Positions 8,646-17,071 of a DNA stretch of 64,000 nt are shown here, piece by piece (within the stretch, counting starts at the first letter, position 1; every line of letters begins with the position of its first letter). The stretch comes from CAWCFV01 sp963794995 (lineage in GTDB: Bacteria; Actinomycetota; Actinomycetes; JACCUZ01). Both the position numbers and the translations under genes were made by a program. The notes below the pieces were generated by a model. That model searched no databases, was not told the origin of the DNA, and saw only the letters and a program-made list of their open reading frames with translations. The stretch spans positions 1,426,001 through 1,490,000 of the forward strand of contig CAWCFV010000002.1 in assembly GCA_963794995.1 (NCBI GenBank), given 5' to 3'.

Positions 8646-9710
8646 TCAGACGGCGACGACGTCGGTGACGGGCATCGACGAGTCGGCCGGCAGATCGAGC
8701 GACGACGCCGCCACGCCGCGCGCCACGAGGGCCGCGCCGAGTGCCGCCACCATCGCGCCGTTGTCGGTGCACAGGCCGGGCCGCGGGACGCGCAGCCTGA
8801 TGCCGGCAGCGTCGCAGCGCTCCTGGGCGAGCGCCCGCAGGCGGGAGTTGGCGGCGACGCCGCCGCCGACGAGCAGGTGGTCGATGCCCTGCTCGGTGCA
8901 GGCGAGCACCGCCTTGCGGGTGAGGACGTCGACGACCGCCTCCTGGAACGCGGCGGCGACGTCGGCCACCGGCACCGGCTCGCCGTCACGCGTCCGCGCC
9001 TCGACCCAGCGCGCCACCGACGTCTTGAGCCCGGAGAAGGAGAAGTCGTAGCGGTGCTCGACCAGGTCACGCGGCCCGGTCAGGCCGCGCGGGAACGTGA
9101 CGTACGCCGGGTCGCCCGCCGTCGCCTCGCGGTCGACGTGCGGGCCGCCCGGGAACGGCAGCCCCAGCACGCGCGCGACCTTGTCGAACGCCTCCCCCGC
9201 CGCGTCGTCGAGCGTCGCGCCGAGCTGCACGACCCGGGACGTCACGTCGTCCACCCGGAGCAGGGACGAGTGGCCGCCCGAGACCAGCAGGGCCACGCAC
9301 GGCTCGGGCAGCGGCCCGTGCTCGAGCCCGTCGACGGCGACATGGGCCGCCAGGTGGTTCACGCCGTAGAGCGGCCGGTCGAGACCCAGCGCGAGGGCCT
9401 TGGCCGCGGCGACGCCCACGAGCAGCGCGCCGGTGAGGCCGGGGCCGCTCGTGACCGCGACGGCGTCGACGTCGGACAGCGACACCCCGGCCGTCTCGCA
9501 CGCCCGCCGCACCGTCGGCACCATCGCCTCGAGGTGCGCCCGGCTGGCCACCTCCGGGACCACCCCGCCGAACCTCGCGTGCTCGTCGACGCTGCTCGCG
9601 ACCTCGTCGGCGAGCAGCGTGTGCCCGCGCACCAGGCCCACCCCGGTCTCGTCGCAGGAGGTCTCGATGCCGAGGACGAGGGGCTCGTCGGCGATGCCCG
9701 GCACCGTCAC
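8646..9710 (-). CDS. tsaD: tRNA N6-adenosine threonylcarbamoyltransferase TsaD
   Basis: 354 residues. An ASKHA-fold protein with LGIETSCDETGVGLV at the N-terminus, the metal ligands H119 and H123 in NHLAAH, VSGGHSSL (143-150) and FSFSGLKT. With TsaB and TsaE, encoded upstream in the same cluster, it transfers the threonylcarbamoyl group to A37 of ANN-decoding tRNAs. The start overlaps the stop of the ATP-grasp gene by 4 bp, implying translational coupling. Full length, nothing missing. Confidence 0.97.
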   Translation of the reverse strand: MTVPGIADEPLVLGIETSCDETGVGLVRGHTLLADEVASSVDEHARFGGVVPEVASRAHLEAMVPTVRRACETAGVSLSDVDAVAVTSGPGLTGALLVGVAAAKALALGLDRPLYGVNHLAAHVAVDGLEHGPLPEPCVALLVSGGHSSLLRVDDVTSRVVQLGATLDDAAGEAFDKVARVLGLPFPGGPHVDREATAGDPAYVTFPRGLTGPRDLVEHRYDFSFSGLKTSVARWVEARTRDGEPVPVADVAAAFQEAVVDVLTRKAVLACTEQGIDHLLVGGGVAANSRLRALAQERCDAAGIRLRVPRPGLCTDNGAMVAALGAALVARGVAASSLDLPADSSMPVTDVVAV

Positions 9711-10606
9711 CCGTCCAGCGCCGCGCGGATCGCCGTCGCGAAGCGCTTCGCGGACGCCGTTCCTCCGGTTCCGTCGTGGACCAGGAACATCGACGGCTCG
9801 GCGAGCTCGAGCTCGAGCAGCACCGGGGCACCGTCCGGTCCGGGGACCAGGTCGACCCGGGCGTACACCAGCTGCTCCCGCGACGCCGGGGCCAGCGCGG
9901 CGAGCGAGTCCAGGACCTGCTCGGCGGCGGCGCGTTCGGCGGGGGTGGGCTCGCGCGGCTCGATCGTCTCCGGCGCGAAGGCACCGGCGACCAGCTCCAT
10001 GGCTGGGGTGAGCAGCGGGCCCTTGCGCACGGCGTGGCTGAACGCCCCGGCGAAGTAGAACAGCGCGGTCTCGCCGTAGGTGTCGACCTCGGCGAGGTAG
10101 GGCTGGACCATCACCGTCCGGCCGGCGGCGAGCAGCCCGTCGACGTGGGCGGTGGCGAGCTCGTCGTGCTCACCCGTGACGTAGCGGTTGGTGTCCCGGG
10201 AACCGGCCGAGACGGCGGGCTTGACGACGTACTCCCCCGCCGGCGGCACGACGAAGGCGTCACCGGGGTCCAGCCAGTCGGTCGGGACCACGGGCAGGCC
10301 GGCCTCGCGCAGGACCCGCAGGTAGGTCTTGGTCGTGTTCCAGGCGAGCACGTCGGCGGGGTTCGCGAGCGTCGTGACGGAGGTGACCCGGTCGGCCCAG
10401 TCGAGGAACTCCCGGTGCCGGGACTGGTAGTCCCAGGTGCAGCGCACCACCACCAGGTCGTAGGACTGCCACTCGACACCGTCGTCGGTCCACACCGCGG
10501 GCTCGGCCTCGACGTCCTGCTCGGCCAGCGCGGCGAGCAGGGCCGGACCGTCCTCGTCGAGGTCCGGGAACTCCGCGGCGGTCGCGATCGCGATGCGAGC
10601 TGTCAT
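9707..10606 (-). CDS. ATP-grasp domain protein (DcsG/RimK-like), unknown substrate
   Basis: 299 residues. The central and C-terminal parts have ATP-grasp features: EYVVKPAVSAGSRDTNRY (128-145, lysine plus flexible loop), VMVQPYLAEVDTYGET (170-185), and the Mg-binding end YARVDLVPGPDG followed by LLELELAEP. The N-terminal part has the VVVRCTWDY segment found in relatives annotated as ATP-grasp or cycloserine-pathway-like ligases. Such enzymes join a carboxylate to an amine or thiol through an acyl phosphate. Its insertion between rimI and tsaD with a 4-bp overlap suggests coexpression with the tRNA modification genes; no role there is established. The product cannot be predicted from sequence. 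Confidence 0.8.
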   Translation of the reverse strand: MTARIAIATAAEFPDLDEDGPALLAALAEQDVEAEPAVWTDDGVEWQSYDLVVVRCTWDYQSRHREFLDWADRVTSVTTLANPADVLAWNTTKTYLRVLREAGLPVVPTDWLDPGDAFVVPPAGEYVVKPAVSAGSRDTNRYVTGEHDELATAHVDGLLAAGRTVMVQPYLAEVDTYGETALFYFAGAFSHAVRKGPLLTPAMELVAGAFAPETIEPREPTPAERAAAEQVLDSLAALAPASREQLVYARVDLVPGPDGAPVLLELELAEPSMFLVHDGTGGTASAKRFATAIRAALDG

Positions 10607-10616
10607 GGCCGCGAGC

Positions 10617-11102
10617 CTAGGGCGTGCCGAGCGGGACGTCCGCGCGGAGCCGGAGGCGCAGGACGAGCGCGTCGGTGCCGTCCGGCTGGTAGTACCGCCG
10701 GCGCACGCCGATCCGCTGGAAGCCGGCCCGGTCGTAGAGCGCCTGGGCCGCGGCGTTGTCCGCCCGCACCTCCAGCAGCACCGCCGTCGCCCGGCGCCGG
10801 CGGGCCTCGGCGAGCAGCGCGTCGAGCAGGAGCCGGCCCACGCCCCGGCCCTGGGCCGTGGGCGACACCGCGACGGTCTGCACGTCGGCCTGGTCGCCGA
10901 CCACCGCGAGGCCCGCGTAGCCGACGAGGACGCCGTCGTCCTCGGCGAGGACGTAGTGCCGCGTCTCCGGCACGTGGGCCAGCTCCGACCAGAACGTCTC
11001 CACCGACCACGGGTCGGGGAACAGCTCGACCTCCAGGGCGTGGGCCGCCTCGACGTCCCACCACCGGAACCGGCGCAGGACAGCGGTCACGCCCGAGCCC
11101 AC
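10617..11102 (-). CDS. rimI: Ribosomal protein bS18-alanine N-acetyltransferase RimI
   Basis: 161 residues from this start. GNAT fold: acetyl-CoA loop QGRGVGRLLLDALL (about 83-96), DVQTVAVSP before it, NAAAQALYDRAGF after it, and early FPDPWS, all RimI signatures. RimI acetylates the N-terminus of ribosomal protein S18 and is almost always next to tsaB in this phylum, as here (gap 1 bp). A second GTG 12 nt downstream is also possible and has a better purine-rich stretch before it; the start is therefore uncertain by four codons. Confidence 0.92.
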   Translation of the reverse strand: MGSGVTAVLRRFRWWDVEAAHALEVELFPDPWSVETFWSELAHVPETRHYVLAEDDGVLVGYAGLAVVGDQADVQTVAVSPTAQGRGVGRLLLDALLAEARRRRATAVLLEVRADNAAAQALYDRAGFQRIGVRRRYYQPDGTDALVLRLRLRADVPLGTP

Positions 11103-11103
11103 G

Positions 11104-11742
11104 TCACAGGACCGGCTTGCGCGCGCCCGGCTCCGCGGCGTCCGGACGACGCAGGTACAGCGGGTCGGGCGGCAGCGTCGCCAGCCCGCGGGCGACCCAG
11201 CGCGCGAGGTCGGCGGCCGTCGGGTGCTCCGGGCCCCGGTGCCCGGGGAACGACTCGGCGTACAGCGCGGCGCCGGCCCCTACCGCAGGGCCGGCCCAGG
11301 CGACGTCCGCGGGGGCCGCGACGTGGGGGCCGTCGGTGCGACCCGGGCCGGCGTCGTCGGCGACGTACGCCGCCCAGTGCACCTCCTTGCGCCGTGCGTC
11401 GGTGACGACCCGGAACACGGCGCCGGAGTCGACCTCCGCAGCGAGGGCGAGCACGTCGAGGGTGCAGACGCCGAGCACCGGGATGCCCAGCACGGCGCCG
11501 AGGGTCCTCGCGGTGACCAGCCCGACCCGCAGCCCGGTGAACGGCCCGGGTCCGACACCGACGCCGACGGCCGTCAGCGCCGTGCGGTCCACGCCCGCGT
11601 CGGCCAGCACCGCGGCGATCGCGGGCGCGAGCAGCTCCCCGTGGCGGCGCGCGTCGACCGTCGTGCGCTCGGCGAGGACCCGCTCGCCGTCGGCGAGGGC
11701 GACCGTGACCGCGGGCGTCGCGGTGTCCAGGGCGAGCAGCAC
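11104..11742 (-). CDS. tsaB: TsaB, t6A synthesis complex partner of TsaD
   Basis: 212 residues. N-terminal LLALDTATPAVTVAL and VGPGPFTGLRVGL are the family signatures of this inactive TsaD paralogue, which forms a platform with TsaD and TsaE. The catalytic metal histidines of TsaD are absent, as expected. It is the first gene of the tsaB-rimI-ATP-grasp-tsaD run and is separated from tsaE by a large inverted repeat, so a new promoter or a processing event probably lies in that gap. Confidence 0.95.
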   Translation of the reverse strand: MLLALDTATPAVTVALADGERVLAERTTVDARRHGELLAPAIAAVLADAGVDRTALTAVGVGVGPGPFTGLRVGLVTARTLGAVLGIPVLGVCTLDVLALAAEVDSGAVFRVVTDARRKEVHWAAYVADDAGPGRTDGPHVAAPADVAWAGPAVGAGAALYAESFPGHRGPEHPTAADLARWVARGLATLPPDPLYLRRPDAAEPGARKPVL

Positions 11743-11803
11743 GTCCGAAGGCTAACCGGCGGCAGCCCGACCCTGCGCCGCCTGCACTCCGCCACCCTGG
11801 AGC

Positions 11804-11884
11804 CGGGACACCAACGACGGCGCAGCGCCTGCACCGGCACTTCACCAGTGCGCGGGCGGCTATTGCGCCGTCTTTGGTGTCCCG
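11804..11884. repeat. 81-bp near-perfect inverted repeat between tsaE and tsaB
   Basis: Arms of 21 bp (11804-11824 and 11864-11884) match at 20 positions; the single mismatch is in the middle. The 39-nt loop contains a smaller stem GCACT/AGTGC. The element begins 1 nt after the tsaE stop. It may be a terminator, a structured RNA or a small palindromic mobile repeat; no second copy is visible in this window. Confidence 0.75.
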
Positions 11885-11885
11885 A

Positions 11886-12404
11886 TCACGCCGAGCCCGA
11901 CGAAGCCAGCGACCCGAGGTCGACGCCGGACCACCGGTCACCGACCGCGCGGACCGTGACGGTGCGGCGCTCGTCGCCCTCGTCGCTGCCGCGGTGCAGC
12001 GTCACCTCGAGCCGATCCTCGGACAGTCCCTCGACCTTGTCCTTTCCCCACTCGACCACGGTGACCGACCGATCGAGCGAGGCATCCAGGTCGAGGTCGT
12101 CGACCTCGGCGAGCGAGTCGATCCGGTACGCGTCGACGTGCACCAGGGCCGGGCCGTCGCCGAGCGGCGGGTGCCATCGGGCGATGACGAACGTCGGGGA
12201 GGTCACCGCGCCGCGCACGTCCAGGCCCTCGCCGATCCCACGGGCCAGGGTGGTCTTGCCCGCACCCAGCTCGCCGGTGAGCAGCACCAGGTCGCCCGCA
12301 CGCAGCAGCGCCGCGAGCCGGCGGCCGAGCCCGGTGGTGTCCTCGGCCGTCGGCAGCCCGACCTCGACGGTCGGGCCGTCGGTCGCGCCGGTCGCGTCGG
12401 TCAC
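11886..12404 (-). CDS. tsaE: tRNA threonylcarbamoyladenosine biosynthesis ATPase TsaE
   Basis: 172 residues. P-loop GELGAGKTT (44-52), SPTF (69-72), HVDAYR (89-94) and VEWG (117-120) are the diagnostic motifs. TsaE hydrolyses ATP to drive turnover of the TsaB-TsaD complex in t6A synthesis. The GTG start was chosen because it overlaps the UDG stop (GTGA) and leaves a normal family length; the frame stays open upstream through the UDG gene only as a GC artefact. A large hairpin follows the stop codon. Confidence 0.94.
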   Translation of the reverse strand: MTDATGATDGPTVEVGLPTAEDTTGLGRRLAALLRAGDLVLLTGELGAGKTTLARGIGEGLDVRGAVTSPTFVIARWHPPLGDGPALVHVDAYRIDSLAEVDDLDLDASLDRSVTVVEWGKDKVEGLSEDRLEVTLHRGSDEGDERRTVTVRAVGDRWSGVDLGSLASSGSA

Positions 12405-13012
12405 ACCGGCCCCGCAAGAAGTGCGGCGACCATGTCGAGGTCGGCGCGCAGCGCGGCGACCGGCGCGCCGCGCGGGCCGAAGCGGATCGCGGCGGACGGG
12501 TGGTACGACACGAGCACCCGGCGACCCTCGTAGGACAGCGGCTCGTGCGCAGCCCGCTCGCGCAGGGCGCCGATCCGGGCACCGGGACCGAAGAACCAGG
12601 CCGCCGCCGTGCTGCCGAGCGCGACGACGACGCGAGGGTCGACGAGGGCCACCTGCCGCTCCAGCCAGGGTCGGCAGCGGGCGACCTCGGCTCGTCGCGG
12701 CGTGCGGTTGGCCGGCGGGCGGCACTTGAGGACGTTGGCCACCGCCACCTGCTCACGCCGCAGGCCCGCCTCCGCGAGCAGCTCGTCCAGCAGCTGCCCG
12801 GACCGGCCGACGAACGGCACACCGGTCTCGTCCTCCTGCGCCCCCGGCGCCTCGCCCACGAGCAGCACCTCGGCGCCGGGCGGGCACTGGCCGGCGACGA
12901 CCCGGCGGCGGCTCCGCGCGAGCTCGGTGCAGGCCACGCAGGTCTGCACGCGCGCGACGAGGTCGTCCCACGAGGACGCCGAGGCGGCAACCGCCGCGGT
13001 GTCGGTGGTCAC
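12401..13012 (-). CDS. Family 4 (Fe-S) uracil-DNA glycosylase
   Basis: 203 residues. Cys25, Cys28, Cys97 and Cys113 are placed to bind the 4Fe-4S cluster of family 4 enzymes; motif A GEAPGAQED (53-61) and motif B HPSAAIR (171-177) are intact. It removes uracil from DNA, the product of cytosine deamination, an obvious hazard in so GC-rich a genome. It lies between the hydrolase and tsaE with a 4-bp overlap to tsaE, so it is probably cotranscribed with the tRNA modification genes. Confidence 0.92.
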   Translation of the reverse strand: MTTDTAAVAASASSWDDLVARVQTCVACTELARSRRRVVAGQCPPGAEVLLVGEAPGAQEDETGVPFVGRSGQLLDELLAEAGLRREQVAVANVLKCRPPANRTPRRAEVARCRPWLERQVALVDPRVVVALGSTAAAWFFGPGARIGALRERAAHEPLSYEGRRVLVSYHPSAAIRFGPRGAPVAALRADLDMVAALLAGPV

Positions 13013-13016
13013 GCCG

Positions 13017-14114
13017 TCACGCCGAGGCAGCGCGGTGCCGCAGGGCCCGCTCGACCAGGTCCCGCAGGTGGTCGGTCACCACGTCGTGGTGCTCGAGCAT
13101 GACGAGGTGCCCCGCGTCGGGCAGGATCACCAGCTCGGCGCCCGGCACCTGCTCGACCATCGCCCGGCTGTGGTCGGCCGGCGTCATGGCGTCCCGCTCC
13201 CCGCCCAGCACGAGGGTCTCGACACCGTTCAGGACGTCCAGGGCCTCGAGCTTGTCGTGCGCGTCGAACGCCGGGAACAGCTCGGCGATCACGTCGAGCG
13301 GCGTCTGGTCGTGCATCCGCGACGCGAACAGCACGAGAGACGGCGGCACGTCGGTGGCGAACGAGTAGCGCTTGGTCAGGACGAACTCGATGTCGGCGCC
13401 CAGCGACCTGCCGCGGGCGACCAGCGCCGGTCGCCGGTTCAGCGCCGTCAGCGCCCTGGGCGCGACCCGGCGCAGCGCCCGGCCCGCTGCGGCCGGCACG
13501 CCGAAGGTCACCTCGGTGAGGCGGCCCGGCGACGACGCGACCAGGGCGACGGCGACGACCCGGTCGCCGAACAGCTCGGGGTGCTGCTCGGCCAGCGCCA
13601 TGACGGTCATGCCGCCCATCGAGTGTCCGACGAGCACGACCGGCCCCTTCGGCGCGGTCGCCCGGAGCACCGCGTGCAGGTCGCGACCGAGCTGGTCGAT
13701 GGTCATGTGCTCGGCCGGACCGCGCCCGGACCGGCCATGACCGCGCTGGTCCCAGAACACCAGCCGACCGCCGCCCTCGGCGAGGTCGGCGAGGTCGCGC
13801 CGCTGGTAGTGCCAGCTGTCCTGGGTCAGCGCCAGGCCGTGGCAGAAGACCACGGTCACCGTCGGGGTCCGGCGCGACCTCGCCGCGAGCCCCTCGACCT
13901 CGACGTGCAGGGGGATGCCGTCCGACGCGGTCACCGGCACGACGGTGCCGCGCAGCGAGCCGTACGGCTCGCCGGCGTCCAGGTCGTGCTTGCTGCGGAA
14001 CGACCGGCCCACGGCGTAGCGCTCGGCGGCCAGCCCGACCGCGGCACCGGCCGCGACCACGCCGGCGGCTCCGGCGACGACCGCGACCCGCTTGCCCCAG
14101 GTGGCGACGGCCAT
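13017..14114 (-). CDS. Membrane-anchored alpha/beta hydrolase
   Basis: 365 residues. Residues 9-29 are an alanine/valine-rich membrane anchor or uncleaved signal. The hydrolase core has the oxyanion-region FCHGLALTQDSW (90-101), DQRGHGRSG (122-130), the nucleophile elbow GHSMGG with Ser165, a probable catalytic Asp in GGERDAMTP and His in DAGHLVMLEH. Substrate unknown; esterase, lipase or epoxide-hydrolase-like activities are all possible. The first base of its ATG is shared with the last base of the alr stop region, so it is translationally coupled to alr, an arrangement common in actinobacteria. Confidence 0.88.
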   Translation of the reverse strand: MAVATWGKRVAVVAGAAGVVAAGAAVGLAAERYAVGRSFRSKHDLDAGEPYGSLRGTVVPVTASDGIPLHVEVEGLAARSRRTPTVTVVFCHGLALTQDSWHYQRRDLADLAEGGGRLVFWDQRGHGRSGRGPAEHMTIDQLGRDLHAVLRATAPKGPVVLVGHSMGGMTVMALAEQHPELFGDRVVAVALVASSPGRLTEVTFGVPAAAGRALRRVAPRALTALNRRPALVARGRSLGADIEFVLTKRYSFATDVPPSLVLFASRMHDQTPLDVIAELFPAFDAHDKLEALDVLNGVETLVLGGERDAMTPADHSRAMVEQVPGAELVILPDAGHLVMLEHHDVVTDHLRDLVERALRHRAASA

Positions 14115-15250
14115 CAGACACCTCCGCCGACGTACGCGCGCGGCACCCGCGGACCGACCCGGGTGACGATCTCGTAGGAGATGGTGCCGGTGGCCTCGGC
14201 CCAGTCCTGGGCGGTCGGGCCGCCGTCGGCCCCGTCGCCGAAGAGCACCACCTCGTCGCCGACCGAGACGTCGTCGTCACCGAGGTCGAGGACGAGCTGG
14301 TCCATGCACACCCGGCCCGCGACCGTGCGGGTACGGCCGGCGGCGAGCACCGGCCCGACGTTCCCGCCGGCGCGGGGCACCCCGTCGGCGTACCCGAGCG
14401 GCACCAGGCCGACAGTCGTCTCGCGCTCGGTCGTGTAGGTGTGCCCGTAGCTCACGCCGCTGCCCGCGGGGACCCGCTTCACGAGCACGAGGCCGGCGGC
14501 CAGCGTCATGGCCGGCCGCAGCCCGAACTCCGTCGGGCCGGCGACATCGGGCACCGGTGAGAGCCCGTAGACCGCGATGCCCGGCCGCACCAGGTCGAAG
14601 TGCTGGTCCGGGGCGGTGAGGGTGGCCGCGGAGTTCGCCAGGTGGCGGACCTCCGGCCGGAGACCGGCCGCCTCCGCGTGCGCGACGGCGTCGCGGAAGG
14701 TGGCCGCCTGCCGCGCGATCGTGGCGTGGCCCGGCGAGTCGGCGTAGGCGAAGTGCGACCACACGCCGACGACCGTCACCGAGCCGTCGGCCTCGGCCTT
14801 GCGCGCGGCGTCGACGAGGTCCGGCCACTCGGCGAGGGTGGCGCCGCCCCGGGTCAGCCCGCTGTCGACCTTGAGGTGGACCCGCGCGACGCGGCCGGTC
14901 TCCCGGGCGGCCGCCACCACCTCGTCCAGGGCCCAGCCCGCGTTCACGGACACGTCGACGTCCGCGCGCAGCGCGTCCGCCCACCGCTCGCCCGGGCCGA
15001 TCAGCCAGGCGAGCACCCGCGGCCCGGTCAGCCCGGCCGCGCGCAGCGCCAGGGCCTCGTCGACCAGCGCCGTGCCGAGCCAGGTCGCCCCGCCCGCGAC
15101 GGCGGCCCGGGCCGAGGGGACCAGGCCGTGGCCGTAGCCGTCGGCCTTGACCACGGCGAGCACCTCGGCCGAGGTGTGCCCGCGCAGCGCGGCCACGTTG
15201 GCCCGGATCGCGTCCAGGTCGATGCGCGCGACGGCGTGCTGGCGGCTCAC
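14114..15250 (-). CDS. alr: Alanine racemase
   Basis: 378 residues from the chosen GTG. The PLP lysine is in AVVKADGYGHG (K35 with this start); the second catalytic base, tyrosine, is in GVSYGHTYTTE; RVCMDQ is also conserved. The enzyme makes D-alanine for peptidoglycan. An upstream GTG would add 15 residues and overlap nnr by 35 bp; the shorter start has GAGGA at a good distance, begins with the family's usual RIDLDAIRANVAAL region and avoids the overlap. Cotranscribed with nnr and the downstream hydrolase. Confidence 0.95.
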   Translation of the reverse strand: MSRQHAVARIDLDAIRANVAALRGHTSAEVLAVVKADGYGHGLVPSARAAVAGGATWLGTALVDEALALRAAGLTGPRVLAWLIGPGERWADALRADVDVSVNAGWALDEVVAAARETGRVARVHLKVDSGLTRGGATLAEWPDLVDAARKAEADGSVTVVGVWSHFAYADSPGHATIARQAATFRDAVAHAEAAGLRPEVRHLANSAATLTAPDQHFDLVRPGIAVYGLSPVPDVAGPTEFGLRPAMTLAAGLVLVKRVPAGSGVSYGHTYTTERETTVGLVPLGYADGVPRAGGNVGPVLAAGRTRTVAGRVCMDQLVLDLGDDDVSVGDEVVLFGDGADGGPTAQDWAEATGTISYEIVTRVGPRVPRAYVGGGV

Positions 15251-15260
15251 GCGGAGGTCC

Positions 15261-16694
15261 TCACCCGCCCAGTCTGCCAACCGGAACCTCGCCACCCGGT
15301 GACCGGACGCGCCGGAAGGCCACCGGCAGCGTGTCGAGCAGGTCGCCGGCCGACACCGACCGGCCGCCCTCGGCCGCGATCCGGCCGGCCAGCCCGTGCA
15401 GCCACGCGCCGACCGAGCCCGCGTCGAAGGCGTCCAGCCCGCCGGCCATCAAGGCCCCGCAGAGCCCCGCGAGGACGTCGCCCGACCCGGCGGTCGCGAG
15501 CGCTGCGGTGCCGGTCGGGTTCACCCGCACCCGGCCGTCCGGCCGGGCCACCACGGTGGTCGACCCCTTCAGCAGCACGACCGCGTCCAGGTGGCGGGCC
15601 GCCGCGCGGGCGTGGTGCAGGCGGCGGGCCTCGACGTCGGCCCGGTCGGCCGTCACCAGCCGCGCGAGCTCGCCGGCGTGCGGGGTCAGCAGCACCGAAC
15701 CCTCGGGACGGCTCGCGGGGAGCTGCCCCAGGGCTGCCAGGGCATCGGCGTCCACCACCAGGGGCACGCCGTCCCGGGCCGCCCGCGCCAGCCGGACACC
15801 CGCCTCGTCACCGCCGCCGGAACCCACGGACCAGGCCTGCACCCGGCCCTCGCCGACGACGACCTCCGGCCACCTGGTGCGGACCTGCTCCGCCGGCTCC
15901 TCGGCTCCCAGGTAGCGCACCAGGCCGGCACCGGCACGCACCGCAGCGCCGGCGCAGAGCACGGCGGCACCGGGGTAGCGGGCCGAGCCGGCGGCCACCC
16001 CCACGACTCCGCGGCGGTACTTGTCCGCGTCCCGTCCCGCGGCCGGCAGGAGACCCGCCACGTCGACGGCGTGCAGCACCTCGACCGCCGGCGGGGGGAG
16101 GTCCAGCCCGAGGTCGACGAGCTCCACGACCCCCGCGTACGCCGCCCCCGGGTCGACGAGCAGCCCCGGCTTGAGCGCACCGAAGGTCACGGTGACGTCG
16201 GCGTCGACGGCGACCCCGTCGACCTCGCCGGTGGACGCGTCGACCCCGCTGGGCACGTCGACGGCCACCACCGGCGCCGTCCCGGGCAGCCGGCGCACCA
16301 CCTCGGCGGCCCGGTCTCGCAGGCCGCCCCGGCCACCGATCCCCAGGATCCCGTCGACGACCAGGTCCGCCTCCGTGACCTCGGTGCCCCGCCTGCCGCC
16401 GGCCGCGAGGAACGCCCCGAGCGCGGCGTCGTGCACGCGGTCGGCCAGCAGCAGGGCCTCGACCCGGGCCCCGCGACGGGCCAGCGCCGCTCCGGCGAAC
16501 AGGGCGTCCCCGCCGTTGTTGCCGGCGCCGACGAGCAGCAGGACGCGGGAGCCGTAGACGCCGCCGAGGAGGCCCGCGCACACCCGCGCCAGGCCGGCCG
16601 CGGCACGCGCCATCAGCGCTCCCTCGGGCAGCGCCTCGAGCAGCGGCCGCTCGGCCGCCCGCACCGTCTCGACGTCGTACGCCGCTCTCATCAA
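15261..16694 (-). CDS. nnr: Bifunctional NAD(P)H-hydrate epimerase/dehydratase
   Basis: 477 residues, two fused repair enzymes. The N-terminal YjeF_N epimerase (about 1-210) has LVGAGNNGGDALF (54-66) and VAVDVPSGVDASTG; the C-terminal ribokinase-like dehydratase (about 220-470) has LLTPHAGELARL and the nucleotide motif ATAGSGDVLAG. Together they convert damaged NADHX/NADPHX epimers back to NAD(P)H using ADP or ATP. Its ATG overlaps the acpS stop by 4 bp. The acpS-nnr-alr order is typical of actinobacteria. Confidence 0.95.
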   Translation of the reverse strand: MMRAAYDVETVRAAERPLLEALPEGALMARAAAGLARVCAGLLGGVYGSRVLLLVGAGNNGGDALFAGAALARRGARVEALLLADRVHDAALGAFLAAGGRRGTEVTEADLVVDGILGIGGRGGLRDRAAEVVRRLPGTAPVVAVDVPSGVDASTGEVDGVAVDADVTVTFGALKPGLLVDPGAAYAGVVELVDLGLDLPPPAVEVLHAVDVAGLLPAAGRDADKYRRGVVGVAAGSARYPGAAVLCAGAAVRAGAGLVRYLGAEEPAEQVRTRWPEVVVGEGRVQAWSVGSGGGDEAGVRLARAARDGVPLVVDADALAALGQLPASRPEGSVLLTPHAGELARLVTADRADVEARRLHHARAAARHLDAVVLLKGSTTVVARPDGRVRVNPTGTAALATAGSGDVLAGLCGALMAGGLDAFDAGSVGAWLHGLAGRIAAEGGRSVSAGDLLDTLPVAFRRVRSPGGEVPVGRLGG

Positions 16695-17041
16695 CCCTCC
16701 GCGACGACGACCGCCGACGCGATGCCGGCGTCGTGGCTCAGCGAGAGGTGGGTGTGGCGCACGCCGAGCTGCTCGGCCCGGGCGGCCACGGTGCCCGTCA
16801 CGCTGAGGTGCGGGCGGCCGTCCTCGCCGCGGTGCACCTCGGCGTCGCGCCAGTGCAGCCCGACCGGGGCGCCGAGCGCCTTGGCCAGCGCCTCCTTCGC
16901 CGCGAAGCGCGCGGCGAGGGAGGCGGGCGGCAGCCGCTGCTCGGCGTCGGTGAACAGCCGTGCCGCCAGGCGCGGCGTGCGGGCGAGTGACTCGGCGAAG
17001 CGTTCGACGTCGACGACGTCGATGCCGACACCGATGATCAC
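16691..17041 (-). CDS. acpS: Holo-[acyl-carrier-protein] synthase AcpS
   Basis: 116 residues. The two Mg-binding signatures are present: IIGVGIDVVDVERF with D8 and RFAAKEALAKALG with E50. It transfers 4'-phosphopantetheine from CoA to the acyl carrier protein of fatty acid synthesis. 30 bp after the PhoX-like gene and overlapping nnr, so likely cotranscribed. Full length. Confidence 0.95.
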   Translation of the reverse strand: MIIGVGIDVVDVERFAESLARTPRLAARLFTDAEQRLPPASLAARFAAKEALAKALGAPVGLHWRDAEVHRGEDGRPHLSVTGTVAARAEQLGVRHTHLSLSHDAGIASAVVVAEG

Positions 17042-17071
17042 GGCTCTACTCTGGCACGCCGCGCCCGCCGG

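Noticed and set aside
5401..8772. One very long minus-strand frame (over 1100 codons) spanning the cyclase, methyltransferase and antiporter region
   Set aside because: Only its last 341 codons look like protein (GAF-GGDEF). The rest is antisense to the methyltransferase and out of frame with the antiporter.
11804..11884. Inverted repeat considered as a tRNA or an insertion-sequence remnant with transposase
   Set aside because: There is no cloverleaf, T-loop or anticodon pattern, and no transposase-like reading frame. A non-coding palindrome is all that can be supported.
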